Below are positions 8,003-16,430 of a DNA stretch of 64,000 nt, one piece after another. The stretch spans positions 868,001-932,000 of the forward strand of contig NZ_CP136573.1 in NCBI RefSeq assembly GCF_035194505.1. Direction: 5' to 3'. Each line of letters starts with the position of its first letter. Position 1 is the first letter of the stretch. Origin of the DNA: Erythrobacter sp. Lineage in GTDB: Bacteria; Pseudomonadota; Alphaproteobacteria; Sphingomonadales; Sphingomonadaceae. Made by a program: the position numbers and the translations under genes. The notes below the pieces were generated by a model that was not told the origin of the DNA, ran no database searches, and saw only the letters and a program-made list of their open reading frames with translations.

Positions 8003-8282
8003 AGCTCAATCCAAAAGCCATCGCCGCTCCAAAACCCGATCCCCCTACAAAATTTCGCGCACCTTCAAATCTGTCCGCCACTCTTTCAATGTGCTGACCT
8101 GTGTCGGAGAAATCTGAAATTGTCCCAATTCGCAGTTCACCGGAATCCATGAATTTCTCGGCGTACTCTGCTTTCATATACTTATAATGCGGGAAACTTA
8201 CTCCGCTGAGCTCTGCGAAGCGAGTTGCCGAATGCAAAGGTGGTGGGCTCGGAACAACATGCTCTCTCAGCATTGTTCTCAT
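8003..8282 (-). pseudogene. 5' part of a gene split by IS5 copy A
   Basis: About 93 residues of original protein remain from ATG 8282, with YKYMKAEYAEKFMDSGELRIGTISDF and an ARNFVGG-like end. The pattern (a residue-poor start, then aromatic-Lys-Tyr, then an exit into a Gly-Thr-x-x-Asp-Phe turn) loosely recalls DUF2971-type proteins, but this is weak. Bases 6665-6692 continue the frame (SCINAYTFCTS) once the IS is removed, then the IS630 copy interrupts it again. The gene has thus been hit twice and is not functional. Confidence 0.6.
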
Positions 8283-8460
8283 TGCGGCAACTTTTTACTT
8301 TAGATCCATAGCCTCAATCCTCGCTTAGCGGATTGCCATCTTCAACGAGTACAATCCACTAGCCAACTAATCTCCTGCCTGCTGGCGACCCTTATCTTTT
8401 CAAAGGTCTGCTCGCCTTTGGGGAGCACGGGCAGTGGACACTAGCGCGCACGCTGAAGCA

Positions 8461-8514
8461 AGTTCAGCATGACGGGGCGGTAACTTCAGACTTCGGAGAA
8501 GTCGAACCCGCCCC
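8461..8514 (+). repeat. intergenic hairpin repeat, copy 1
   Basis: Starts AGTTCAGCATGACGGGGCGG, contains the hairpin GACTTC-gga-GAAGTC and ends ACCCGCCCC. A shorter relative is at 8995-9036. The two flank the DUF7662-like gene in the same orientation. The rest of 8283-8527 holds nothing recognisable. Confidence 0.55.
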
Positions 8515-8527
8515 AGCTACTGCGTCA

Positions 8528-8890
8528 TCATGCCCGAATAGTGATTTCGATCTGGCTGGGATCGACCCCAAACCTCGTTGCCAGCCCCTCCTTCGCTTCC
8601 TGAATAGTCAAGGGTTCGACTTGCGGAATTTCCGGTTGAGGAGCATCGCCTGCGACATACACGAAGGTCACACGCTCATTCCTCAGGTCTAGATCGGCCG
8701 TCTTCCATCCTGCGAGCTGCCAGCCAAGGCTTTGCGATCGCATCTGGTTAGACCACCACGCTTGGTGTTCGCGGGCGCTCTGCGGGAGGGGGAACCTCAA
8801 CACCCGTTCGATCTGCTCAAAGGTCGCAGTCCACCGCTTCGTGTCGAGCGAGGCGAGGTATTCTGTAAGCTTCGTATATTTCGACGACAT
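8528..8890 (-). CDS. DUF7662-like domain protein
   Basis: 120 aa soluble protein. The N-terminal 60-70 residues show the pattern I associate with DUF7662: KYTKLTEYLASL, then WTATFEQIERVLRFPLPQSA, then HQAWWSN and a GW-containing strand. The C-terminal 40 residues form a separate acidic tail ending near FGVDPSQIEITI. Function unknown; such proteins often sit in accessory regions. It lies in a lower-GC patch beside two IS elements, has an AT-rich palindromic region upstream and is bordered by the same intergenic repeat on both sides, which suggests horizontal arrival. Confidence 0.65.
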   Translation of the reverse strand: MSSKYTKLTEYLASLDTKRWTATFEQIERVLRFPLPQSAREHQAWWSNQMRSQSLGWQLAGWKTADLDLRNERVTFVYVAGDAPQPEIPQVEPLTIQEAKEGLATRFGVDPSQIEITIRA

Positions 8891-8928
8891 ATCAATTCTC
8901 CTTTCGTGGAATGATTCGATATTTACGC

Positions 8929-8959
8929 CAATATATATTGTATGTCAATGTATATATTG
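8929..8959 (-). promoter_or_regulatory. AT-rich palindromes upstream of the DUF7662-like gene
   Basis: A perfect 12-bp palindrome CAATATATATTG (8929-8940) is followed by a near copy CAATGTATATATTG (8946-8959), about 18 bp centre to centre. They lie 40-70 bp before the gene start in an otherwise GC-rich genome. Paired dyads at such spacing are typical of repressor operators, but no cognate regulator is adjacent. Confidence 0.4.
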
Positions 8960-8994
8960 CAATGAGCGTGTGGTTCGCGAGCTGGATGCGAAAA

Positions 8995-9036
8995 AGTTCG
9001 GCATGACGGGGCTTCGGAGAAGCCAAGCCCGCCCCT
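8995..9036 (+). repeat. intergenic hairpin repeat, copy 2
   Basis: AGTTCGGCATGACGGGGCTT leads into the hairpin GGCTTC-gga-GAAGCC and then AAGCCCGCCCC. It is the shorter relative of 8461-8514, same orientation. Confidence 0.55.
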
Positions 9037-9039
9037 CCA

Positions 9040-9086
9040 CCATCCCGGATCAAGTCCGGGATGGTTCCCCTCCCCTGAAGGGGAGG
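9040..9086 (-). terminator. tandem hairpins after uvrA
   Basis: Immediately downstream of the uvrA stop on its strand lies a 7-pair hairpin (9069-9086, loop TTCA), then a 10-pair hairpin (9040-9049 with 9055-9064). Neither has a clear U-run, so they may protect the 3' end or help Rho rather than act as intrinsic terminators. The larger one resembles a CCCGGATCAAGTCCGGG repeat common in related genomes. Confidence 0.5.
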
Positions 9087-9087
9087 A

Positions 9088-11982
9088 TTACTTCGCCAAC
9101 AAAGGCGCGAGGTATTGTCCGGTGAATGATCGTGGTTCTTCGACGACCTGTTCGGGTGTCCCAACGGCAACCACCTCCCCACCACGCACCCCGCCCTCAG
9201 GCCCGAGGTCGATAATCCAGTCCGCCGTCTTGATCACATCGAGATTGTGCTCGATCACCACCACGGAATTGCCGCCCTGGACCAGCCGGTGGAGCACCTC
9301 CAGCAGTTTCCTCACATCCTCGAAGTGGAGGCCGGTGGTCGGCTCGTCGAGGATGTAGAGCGTCTGTCCGGTGCTGCGGCGCGCGAGTTCTTTCGCGAGT
9401 TTCACGCGCTGCGCCTCGCCGCCGCTCAGGGTCGTCGCCTGCTGGCCCACCTTCACGTAGCCGAGGCCCACTTCGTTGAGCATCCGCATCTTCTCGCGTA
9501 TCGGGGGGACGGCCTTGAAGAACTCCTCGGCGTCCTCGATCGTCATGTCGAGCACGTCGGCGATGGAATGGCCCTTGAACTTCACCTCGAGCGTCTCGCG
9601 GTTGTAGCGCTTGCCGTGGCACTCCTCGCAGGTGACGTAGACGTCGGGGAGGAAGTGCATCTCGATCTTGATGAGGCCGTCGCCCTGGCACTTCTCGCAG
9701 CGCCCGCCCTTGACGTTGAAGGAGAAGCGGCCGGGCTTGTAACCGCGCGCGAGGCTTTCGGGGAGCCCTGCGAACCAGTCGCGGATCTGGGTGAAGGCGC
9801 CGGTATAGGTGGCGGGGTTGGAGCGCGGGGTGCGGCCGATGGGCGACTGGTCGATCTCGATCACCTTGTCGCAGTGGTGGAGGCCGGTGATCTCGTCATG
9901 CGCGCCCGCGATCACCCGCGCGCCGTTGAGCACGCGGGATGCGCCGGCCTGAAGCGTGTCGATGGTGAGCGAGGATTTGCCGCTGCCCGAGACGCCGGTG
10001 ATGCAGGTGAAGGTGCCGAGCGGGATTTTGGCGGTGACGCCCTTGAGATTGTTGGCGCGCGCGTTCTTCACCTCGATAAAGTGCCCGTTGCCCTTGCGGC
10101 GCTTCTCCGGCACGTCGATCTTGCGCTTGCCGGTGAGGTAGTCCGCGGTGAGGCTGCCCTTGGCCTTGAGGATCTGCTTGAGCGTCCCCTCGGCCACCAC
10201 CTGCCCGCCATGCACGCCCGCGCCCGGGCCGAGATCGACGATGTGATCGGCGGCGCGGATCGCGTCTTCATCATGCTCGACGACGATCACCGTGTTGCCG
10301 AGATCGCGCAGGCGCTTCAATGTCTCCAGCAACCGGTCATTGTCGCGCTGGTGGAGGCCGATGCTGGGCTCGTCGAGCACGTAGAGCACGCCTGACAGGC
10401 CCGAGCCGATCTGGCTGGCGAGGCGGATGCGCTGGCTCTCGCCCCCGGACAAGGTGCCGGAGGTGCGATCGAGGTTGAGGTAGTCGAGCCCGACATTGTC
10501 GAGGAAGCCGAGGCGCTCGTTGATCTCCTTGAGGATGGCCTTGGCGATCTGCGACTGCTGGGGGGTGAGCTGCGCGTCGAGGGCGAGGAACCATGCCTTG
10601 GCATCGGCCACGCTCATCGCCACCGGGGTGGCGATGTCGCTGCCGGCGACCTTCACCGAGAGCGCCTTCTCGTTGAGGCGCTTGCCGCCGCAGGTCTCGC
10701 AGGGTTGCGCGGTCTGGTACTTGGCCAGCTCCTCCTGCATCCACGCGCTTTCGGTCTGCATCAAGCGGCGATTGAGGTTGCCGATGACGCCTTCGAAGGC
10801 CTTGTTGACGGTGTATTCGCGGCGGCCATCCTTGAAGGTCAGCGGCACCGGCAGCCCGCCCGTGCCATGGAGGATGATGAGCTTCTGGTCGGGGGCGAGG
10901 TCCTTCCACGGGGTGGTGAGGTCAAAACCGTATGCCTTGGCGAGGCTCGCGAGCACCTGCATGTAATAGGGCGACGGCGGGTTGGACTTGGCCCAGGGCA
11001 CGACCGCGCCCTGCTTGAGCGTGAGCGCCTCGTTGGGGACGACCAGCTGCGGATCGAACAGCATCTTCTCGCCGATCCCGTCACACGCCGGACACGCGCC
11101 TTGCGGGGCGTTGAAGGAGAAAAGGCGCGGCTCGATCTCCTCGATGGTGAAGCCGGAGACCGGACAGGCGAACTTCTCGGAAAAGACGATGCGGTTGGCG
11201 GGCAGGCCTGCGCCCTTCATTGCGCCGCCTTGCGCCTCGCTCTCGCGCCCCGGCACCACGCCATCGGCGAGATCGACATAGGCGAGCCCCTCGGCCAGTT
11301 TCAGCGCGGTCTCGAAGCTTTCAGCGAGCCGCGTCTGCAAGCCGTCCTTCACCGCGATCCGGTCAACCACCACTTCGATGTCGTGCTTGAACTTCTTGTC
11401 GAGCGCGGGGGCCTCCTCGATCGGGTAGATCTCCCCGTCGATCCGCACGCGGGTGAAGCCCTGCCGCTGCCATTCGGCGATTTCCTTGCGATATTCGCCC
11501 TTGCGCCCGCGCACCACGGGGGCGAGCAGATAGGCGCGCGTGCCCTCGGGCAGGGCCATCACGCGGTCGACCATCTGGCTGACGGTCTGGGCAGAGATCG
11601 GCTCGCCTGTGGCAGGCGAATAAGGCGTGCCGACCCGCGCCCAGAGCAGGCGCATGTAGTCGTAGATCTCGGTCACCGTCGCCACGGTGGAGCGCGGGTT
11701 GCGGCTGGTGGTCTTCTGCTCGATCGAGATCGCGGGCGAGAGGCCGTCGATATGCTCGACATCGGGCTTCTGCATCATCTCGAGGAACTGGCGCGCATAG
11801 GCGCTCAGCGATTCCACGTAACGGCGCTGGCCCTCGGCATAGATCGTGTCGAAGGCGAGGCTCGACTTGCCGCTGCCCGACAGGCCCGTGACCACGATCA
11901 GCGCATCGCGCGGAAGATCGATATCAATGCCCTTGAGATTATGCTCGCGCGCACCGCGCACGCTGATTTGGGTAAGGCTCAT
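9088..11982 (-). CDS. uvrA: excinuclease ABC subunit A
   Basis: 964 aa, the usual length. UvrA is the damage-recognition ATPase of nucleotide excision repair and loads UvrB. Two ABC modules are visible: Walker A GLSGSGKSSLAFDT (about 32-45) and GVSGSGKSSL (about 650), each with its LSGGE signature and a DEP Walker B. Zinc-finger cysteines are present in CPACDGIG and in CEKCQGDG...CEECHGKR. The ATG start is followed by SLTQISVRGAREHNLKGID, the canonical N-terminus. A perfect SOS box lies 12-26 bp upstream. Monocistronic. Confidence 0.98.
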   Translation of the reverse strand: MSLTQISVRGAREHNLKGIDIDLPRDALIVVTGLSGSGKSSLAFDTIYAEGQRRYVESLSAYARQFLEMMQKPDVEHIDGLSPAISIEQKTTSRNPRSTVATVTEIYDYMRLLWARVGTPYSPATGEPISAQTVSQMVDRVMALPEGTRAYLLAPVVRGRKGEYRKEIAEWQRQGFTRVRIDGEIYPIEEAPALDKKFKHDIEVVVDRIAVKDGLQTRLAESFETALKLAEGLAYVDLADGVVPGRESEAQGGAMKGAGLPANRIVFSEKFACPVSGFTIEEIEPRLFSFNAPQGACPACDGIGEKMLFDPQLVVPNEALTLKQGAVVPWAKSNPPSPYYMQVLASLAKAYGFDLTTPWKDLAPDQKLIILHGTGGLPVPLTFKDGRREYTVNKAFEGVIGNLNRRLMQTESAWMQEELAKYQTAQPCETCGGKRLNEKALSVKVAGSDIATPVAMSVADAKAWFLALDAQLTPQQSQIAKAILKEINERLGFLDNVGLDYLNLDRTSGTLSGGESQRIRLASQIGSGLSGVLYVLDEPSIGLHQRDNDRLLETLKRLRDLGNTVIVVEHDEDAIRAADHIVDLGPGAGVHGGQVVAEGTLKQILKAKGSLTADYLTGKRKIDVPEKRRKGNGHFIEVKNARANNLKGVTAKIPLGTFTCITGVSGSGKSSLTIDTLQAGASRVLNGARVIAGAHDEITGLHHCDKVIEIDQSPIGRTPRSNPATYTGAFTQIRDWFAGLPESLARGYKPGRFSFNVKGGRCEKCQGDGLIKIEMHFLPDVYVTCEECHGKRYNRETLEVKFKGHSIADVLDMTIEDAEEFFKAVPPIREKMRMLNEVGLGYVKVGQQATTLSGGEAQRVKLAKELARRSTGQTLYILDEPTTGLHFEDVRKLLEVLHRLVQGGNSVVVIEHNLDVIKTADWIIDLGPEGGVRGGEVVAVGTPEQVVEEPRSFTGQYLAPLLAK

Positions 11983-11993
11983 GGGCGTGACGT

Positions 11994-12008
11994 GTTCCGC
12001 AAATGTTC
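11994..12008 (-). promoter_or_regulatory. LexA (SOS) box of uvrA
   Basis: On the uvrA strand the sequence is GAAC-ATTTGCG-GAAC, i.e. GTTC-N7-GTTC on the plus strand. This is exactly the direct-repeat SOS box of Alphaproteobacteria. It ends 12 bp before the uvrA start codon, well placed for LexA to block transcription or initiation. Confidence 0.85.
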
Positions 12009-12242
12009 GCTGATGTAAAGGGCGCTGCTACGGGTTTATCCGCAGGCCACCGCAGATAGGATGCAGCAGCATTATGGCAACGGGCGAAGGGCGCGGAGGT
12101 TTCTGCGAAATTACGGCTTTCCCCGCAGCTGTGTGCAAGTGCACCATGCCGCCCCGCCTGTCTGCTTGTGCGAAGGGAAGGCCGATAATTTCTGCTACAT
12201 TTTCAGTGCGATGGTGAAAATCTATGCCGCCCTACAGAAAAT

Positions 12243-12475
12243 CTGAAGTCGTCAGCATGGGCGTTTTGCGGCATCAGGGTGGCCTTGCTGCCGCATGTGG
12301 CCGGGTCCCCTTGAGGGTCGCAACCTGGCTGTTGGTTGCCAACAGCAAAGCGCCGGAACGTGTGCGCGCCGGGGGTCACTGTCCCGACCTCGGGAGGTGA
12401 ACCGTTCCGGATGCAGTGCTGATGGCTTGAGGGGCCGGGATGCCTGCGGGCTGCCCTGCCCCTCAACCTGACTCC
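12243..12475. other. highly structured intergenic region, possible RNA element
   Basis: Between the ABC importer's last gene and uvrA, the DNA can form several perfect stems: nine pairs TTGAGGGGC/GCCCCTCAA (arms near 12427-12435 and 12458-12466), CCGGAACG/CGTTCCGG with nested small stems (12353-12412), GCTGTTGG/CCAACAGC with a 3-nt loop (near 12329-12347) and GCGGCA/TGCCGC (near 12269-12295). No gene follows closely on either strand apart from uvrA. It may be a complex 3' end of the importer mRNA, or a small RNA on either strand. Core motifs of cobalamin, SAM, TPP or FMN riboswitches were not found. From 12009 to 12242 nothing else was seen. Confidence 0.35.
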
Positions 12476-13216
12476 CTAGTCCGAAACCGTCAGCGCCCGC
12501 GCCCCCGGCTCGCCCAGCCACCGCGCCTTGACGCCCCACACCTGTTCGATCACCTCCGCCCCCAGCGCCGCTGCGGGCGTGCCATCGGCGACCAGCCGGC
12601 CTTCGTGGAGCACCAGCACGCGGTCCGCATGGTTCATCGCCAGCGCCAGATCGTGGAGCACCACCACCACGCCCTGCCCTGCCGCCGCGCAGGATTTGAG
12701 GTGGGCGATCAGGCCGAGCTGATGCGCCAGATCGAGCGCGGCGAGCGGCTCGTCGGCGAGGATCCATTGCGGGGTTCCGGCCAGCACCCGCGCCAGCAGC
12801 ACCCGCGCCCGTTCCCCGCCGGACAGGTGGCTCGCGGGGCGGTTTGCGAGCGGCTCCAGCCCCAGCGCGGTGATCGCCGCCGCAACCGCATCGGCCCCGT
12901 CATCGCCCCAAGGCAGGCGGCCCAGCGCGACGAGATTGCGGACCGCAACATCCCACGCAATCTCGGGGGTCTGCGGAAGATAGCCGATGCTGCGCGCCCG
13001 TTTGCGCGGCGGCAGCTCGGCAAGGCTCTGCCCATCCAGCATCACCCGTCCTTCCGCGGGCTCCAGCAATCCGGCAAGGCCCATCAGCAGGCTCGATTTG
13101 CCCGCACCATTGGGGCCGAGGATCGCGGTGATCGTGCCGGGCGCGAGGCTGGCGGACAGCCCCTCGACCACCCGCTTGCCACCGCGCATCAGGGCAAGGT
13201 TCTCGGCCGCCAGCAT
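12476..13216 (-). CDS. ABC importer ATP-binding protein (BtuD/FecE type)
   Basis: 246 aa cytoplasmic ATPase of a metal-chelate/cobalamin-type importer. Walker A GPNGAGKSS (about 34-42), Q-loop in YLPQTPEIAWD, signature LSGGERARVLLARVL (about 131), Walker B WILADEP and the switch His in LHDLALAMNHADRV are all present. The ATG overlaps the permease stop (ATGA), so translation is coupled. A long open frame continues upstream in this frame through the permease gene, but it is a shadow. Confidence 0.9.
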   Translation of the reverse strand: MLAAENLALMRGGKRVVEGLSASLAPGTITAILGPNGAGKSSLLMGLAGLLEPAEGRVMLDGQSLAELPPRKRARSIGYLPQTPEIAWDVAVRNLVALGRLPWGDDGADAVAAAITALGLEPLANRPASHLSGGERARVLLARVLAGTPQWILADEPLAALDLAHQLGLIAHLKSCAAAGQGVVVVLHDLALAMNHADRVLVLHEGRLVADGTPAAALGAEVIEQVWGVKARWLGEPGARALTVSD

Positions 13217-14202
13217 CACGCCTCTCCCCGCCGCATCCGCACCAGCAGCCAGCCGAAGAAGGGCGCGCCGATCAGCGACAGCGCGATGCCGAGCCTGAGT
13301 TCCGTCACCAGCGGCAGGATCCGCACCACGCTGTCGGCCGCCAGCACAAGGCACGCGCCCGCGAGCGCGCTCGGGACGATCAGGCTGGAGGGCAGACGAT
13401 CCGTGAGGGGCCGCACCAGATGGGGGACGATCAGGCCGACAAAGCCGATGATCCCCGCCACCGCCACGCCCGCGCCCACAGTCAGGCCGACGCCCGCCAC
13501 CAGCAGCACCAGCAGGCGGCGCGGATCGAGACCCATCGAGCGGGCCGCCTCCTCGCCCAGCGTCAGCGCATCGAGGCTGCGACCCGCCACCAGCAGCACG
13601 GCGAGCCCGCCCGCCACCAGCGGCGCGGCAATCGCGACCTCGTGCCACGATCGGTCGGTCAGCGCGCCGTTCAGCCACATGACGATTTCCGATAGGGCAA
13701 AGGGATTGGGCGCGAACGTGATGGCGAGCGCGGTGAGCGCGCCGGCAAGGCTCGCCAGCATCAGGCCCGCCAGCGTGAAGAGCGCAATCCCCCCGCCCGC
13801 GCCTGACTCGGTGCGCCCGGCGATCAGCGCCAGCCCCGCCATCCCCGCCCCCGCGCCGGTGAGCGCCAGCAGCGGCAGGCCCCACGGCGCGAGGGATGCG
13901 GGGAGCAGCGGCGTGATCCAGAAGCTCGCCACCGCACCCAAGGCCGCCATCGGCGCAATGCCGAACAGGCCCGGGTCGGCCAGCGGATTGCGCAAGTAGC
14001 CCTGCATCGCCGCCCCGGCCGCGCCCAGCCCCGCGCCGATCGCCAGCGCCAGCACCGCGCGCGGCAAGCGCAGCTCCATCAGGATCAGCACGGCATCGGG
14101 CGTGCCGTCGCCCAGCGGCGGGATCCACACGCGCCCCGCCAGCAGCGACAGCGGCAGCAGCACCGCCAGCAGACCGGCGAAGACAAGGCTCGCGCGGTTC
14201 AT
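13216..14202 (-). CDS. ABC importer permease (BtuC/FecCD type)
   Basis: 328 aa, about 10 hydrophobic segments, FecCD family. Typical features include RLPRAVLALAIGAGLGAAGAAMQ near residue 45, NPLADPGLFGI and the coupling-helix region ending GFVGLIVPHLVRPL. Start MNRASLVF at 14202 overlaps the binding-protein stop by ATGA. Forms the membrane channel with the ATPase downstream. Confidence 0.9.
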   Translation of the reverse strand: MNRASLVFAGLLAVLLPLSLLAGRVWIPPLGDGTPDAVLILMELRLPRAVLALAIGAGLGAAGAAMQGYLRNPLADPGLFGIAPMAALGAVASFWITPLLPASLAPWGLPLLALTGAGAGMAGLALIAGRTESGAGGGIALFTLAGLMLASLAGALTALAITFAPNPFALSEIVMWLNGALTDRSWHEVAIAAPLVAGGLAVLLVAGRSLDALTLGEEAARSMGLDPRRLLVLLVAGVGLTVGAGVAVAGIIGFVGLIVPHLVRPLTDRLPSSLIVPSALAGACLVLAADSVVRILPLVTELRLGIALSLIGAPFFGWLLVRMRRGEA

Positions 14203-15050
14203 GGCATGCGCTCCACCTCTTGGCGGATTTCGCGCAGGCGGTCGCGGGCCTTGGGGATGGTCGGCCCGCCGCAATAGAGCAGTGCGGGGTCAAACTCCGC
14301 GATCAGCATCCGCTTCCACGCGCCCTTCAGCAGCGGATGGCGCTGGCCCTGGGAATCCCCCGCCACCAGCAGCACAGCGGGGCGATGCTTGATGACCCAT
14401 TCGAGGCTGACGCGGTCGGCCTGCCCCAGCCCGTTGGCGGCTGCGTGGCTGGAGAAGCCTTCCTGCCCGAGCAATTCGGCAATCAGGGTCGCCTCGCCTG
14501 CGACGATCTCGCCCGGCTGCCACAGGAGCGCGCTGACGGGCCGGAGGGTGTTTTGCGGGCGCTGACCGATGCGTGTAGCGAGCGCTTCACCCGCGGCCGC
14601 ATGGCCGGTGAGGCGCGCCACTTCGCGCACCTGCGCCGCGCTCTCGGCAATGCTGGTGGGGCTGCCGAAGGTGGCGACGGTGAGGCCTGCGCGGGTGAGC
14701 GCAGACTTGGTCGGCTGCGGCAGATAGACCGAGGCGAGGACGAGATCGGGCTGCAAGGCGATCACCTCCTCCGCCGTGCCGCTGGTGACGCCGTAGCGCG
14801 CGGCGACTTCCTGCGGGATCGAGCTCGATCCGGGATCGCGGCTGTAATGCGAAAGCGCGCGCACTTGCTCGGGCCCGGCTAGTTCCACCAGGATCGCATC
14901 GAGGCAGGGGTTGAGGCTGACGATGGTGGGGTGCTTTGCCGGAACGCCATCGGCAGCAGCGGGCGCGCAGGCGGCAGCGAGCAGCGCCGCGCCCAGCCCC
15001 AGCCAGCCGCGCGCGCAGTGCCATTTCGTGCTGGTCCGATCCCGCTCCAT
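14199..15050 (-). CDS. ABC importer substrate-binding lipoprotein (BtuF/FecB type)
   Basis: 283 aa from ATG 15050. The N-terminal signal sequence ends in the lipobox LLAAAC, so it is probably a lipid-anchored periplasmic protein. The mature part has the class III binding-protein pattern: TIVSLNPCLDAILVELAG, LQPDLVLAS, then a backbone helix and the second lobe. Substrate is probably a cobalamin-like corrinoid or ferric chelate; sequence alone does not decide. It is the first gene of a three-gene coupled operon. No riboswitch or Fur box was recognised in the 148 bp upstream. Confidence 0.8.
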   Translation of the reverse strand: MERDRTSTKWHCARGWLGLGAALLAAACAPAAADGVPAKHPTIVSLNPCLDAILVELAGPEQVRALSHYSRDPGSSSIPQEVAARYGVTSGTAEEVIALQPDLVLASVYLPQPTKSALTRAGLTVATFGSPTSIAESAAQVREVARLTGHAAAGEALATRIGQRPQNTLRPVSALLWQPGEIVAGEATLIAELLGQEGFSSHAAANGLGQADRVSLEWVIKHRPAVLLVAGDSQGQRHPLLKGAWKRMLIAEFDPALLYCGGPTIPKARDRLREIRQEVERMP

Positions 15051-15198
15051 CTGCCCCGCCAGCGATAGGGCGGGCGGTGCCCCCACGCAAGGTGTGCCCC
15101 CGGTTTGACATCTATCTGCCCGCCTGTCCGGTTTCGGGACGCGAGGCAAGCCAGCGCTCGCGGGCGGGTTTCGCGCGCGCTAGGGCAGGCCTCAGATT

Positions 15199-16305
15199 AT
15201 GGCCCGCGCCCGCAAACCCAACGCGATCTTCGCCTCGCTTTCCGCCGCTTTCGGTGCGGGTAGCGTGTGGCGCAAGCGGCTGGCGGTGCTGGCCGCCGCG
15301 ATTGCCGTCCCCGCGCTGGCCGCCCCCGGCAATCTTCTGGCCCTGCCCGGCCCCGCGATCGAGCCGAGCGCCGCGCTCGCCACCCGTCAGGCCGCCGAAG
15401 CCGCCCTGCCTTTCGAGCGCCCCGGCATGAGCTTTCCCGGCTCGGCCTATTTCTACATGGCCGATCCCGCCGGCACCGCGCTGGTCGCCCTGCCGACCGA
15501 CGATCCGCTGCGAATGGGCGCGGAAGACGGGCGCGAGCTGGGCGCGCTGATCGATGTCGGCGCTCCGGCCAAGCCGTTCTTTGCCGCCGGCGTCGGCCTC
15601 AGCCATGCCCGCGCGCAGGAATGTCTGGCGCAGGCCGTGTGGTACGAGGCCGCCAGCGAGAGCGAGGCCGGCCAGCGCGCCGTCGCGCAGGTGGTGCTTA
15701 ACCGCGTGGCGCATCCCTCGTGGCCGTCGAGCGTGTGCGGGGTCGTCTATCAGGGCTCGGAGCGCAAGACCGGCTGCCAGTTCACCTTCACCTGCGACGG
15801 CAGCCTTGCCCGCCGCCCGGGCGGCGCAAGCTGGGCGCGGGCGCAGCGCATCGCGGCGGAAGCGCTCTCGGGCAGCGTCTATGCGCCCGTCGGCCTTGCG
15901 ACCCATTACCACACGCTCTGGGTCAATCCCTATTGGGCGGGCACGCTCGACCATCTCGGCACGATCGGCGCGCACCGCTTTTACCGGCTGCGCGGCAATG
16001 CGGGCGAGAAGAGCGCCTTCAATTCGGCCTATGCCGGGCTGGAAAGCGGCCCGCTGGCGCGGGTGACAAGCGCGGCAGCGAGCCTGCCGGATGCGGGCGC
16101 GGCCCGTCCGGCGATCAGCTATGATATTGCTCCGGCGCAGGCTGGAACGCCGGCTGCGCCTGTGGCACCCGCCGGCGCCGCTTCCGGCACGCCCGCCTAT
16201 AGCGGCACGGGCGCGGTGAAGGCGGAATATGCGCGTGCTGGCCAGTGGAAGGCGCGTCCGGCCGATACCGCCGCCGCCCCTGCTGCGGCCGCCCCCGGAC
16301 AGTAA
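15199..16305 (+). CDS. cell wall hydrolase (SleB-type Hydrolase_2)
   Basis: 368 aa. An N-terminal hydrophobic segment (about residues 25-50) anchors or exports it. The Hydrolase_2 domain (about 140-265) shows ECLAQAVWYEAASE, GQRAVAQVVLNRVAHPSWP, CGVVYQGSERKTGCQFTFTC and ATHYHTLWVNPYW. The domain family cleaves peptidoglycan in spore germination enzymes, and in Proteobacteria it is presumably a periplasmic remodelling enzyme. The C-terminus is a long Ala/Pro-rich tail. Divergent from the ABC importer. Confidence 0.85.
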   Translation: MARARKPNAIFASLSAAFGAGSVWRKRLAVLAAAIAVPALAAPGNLLALPGPAIEPSAALATRQAAEAALPFERPGMSFPGSAYFYMADPAGTALVALPTDDPLRMGAEDGRELGALIDVGAPAKPFFAAGVGLSHARAQECLAQAVWYEAASESEAGQRAVAQVVLNRVAHPSWPSSVCGVVYQGSERKTGCQFTFTCDGSLARRPGGASWARAQRIAAEALSGSVYAPVGLATHYHTLWVNPYWAGTLDHLGTIGAHRFYRLRGNAGEKSAFNSAYAGLESGPLARVTSAAASLPDAGAARPAISYDIAPAQAGTPAAPVAPAGAASGTPAYSGTGAVKAEYARAGQWKARPADTAAAPAAAAPGQ

Positions 16306-16430
16306 TCTCCGCCTCTCCTTGCCCGTATGACAGGGTTAAGACCGCCGAAACCCTGTTTCGGCACCAAGGCTTCAGGCGCTTGCCGTTAGGGCGGTTCATC
16401 CGAACCCCGCTAACAGGACGCACGCCCCCT

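Noticed and set aside
12243..12475. 6S RNA between importer and uvrA
   Set aside because: Some segments (GGTTCACC, CCCTCAAGGGG) recall 6S RNA, but the long paired rod with central bubble could not be drawn convincingly.
12476..14293. Single 605-aa frame spanning ATPase and permease genes
   Set aside because: Only the last 246 residues are ATPase-like; the upstream part is an out-of-frame reading of the permease, whose own frame shows a perfect FecCD protein.
15051..15198. Cobalamin riboswitch in front of the ABC importer
   Set aside because: The region is too short, and the B12-box motif and typical core are absent on the importer strand.
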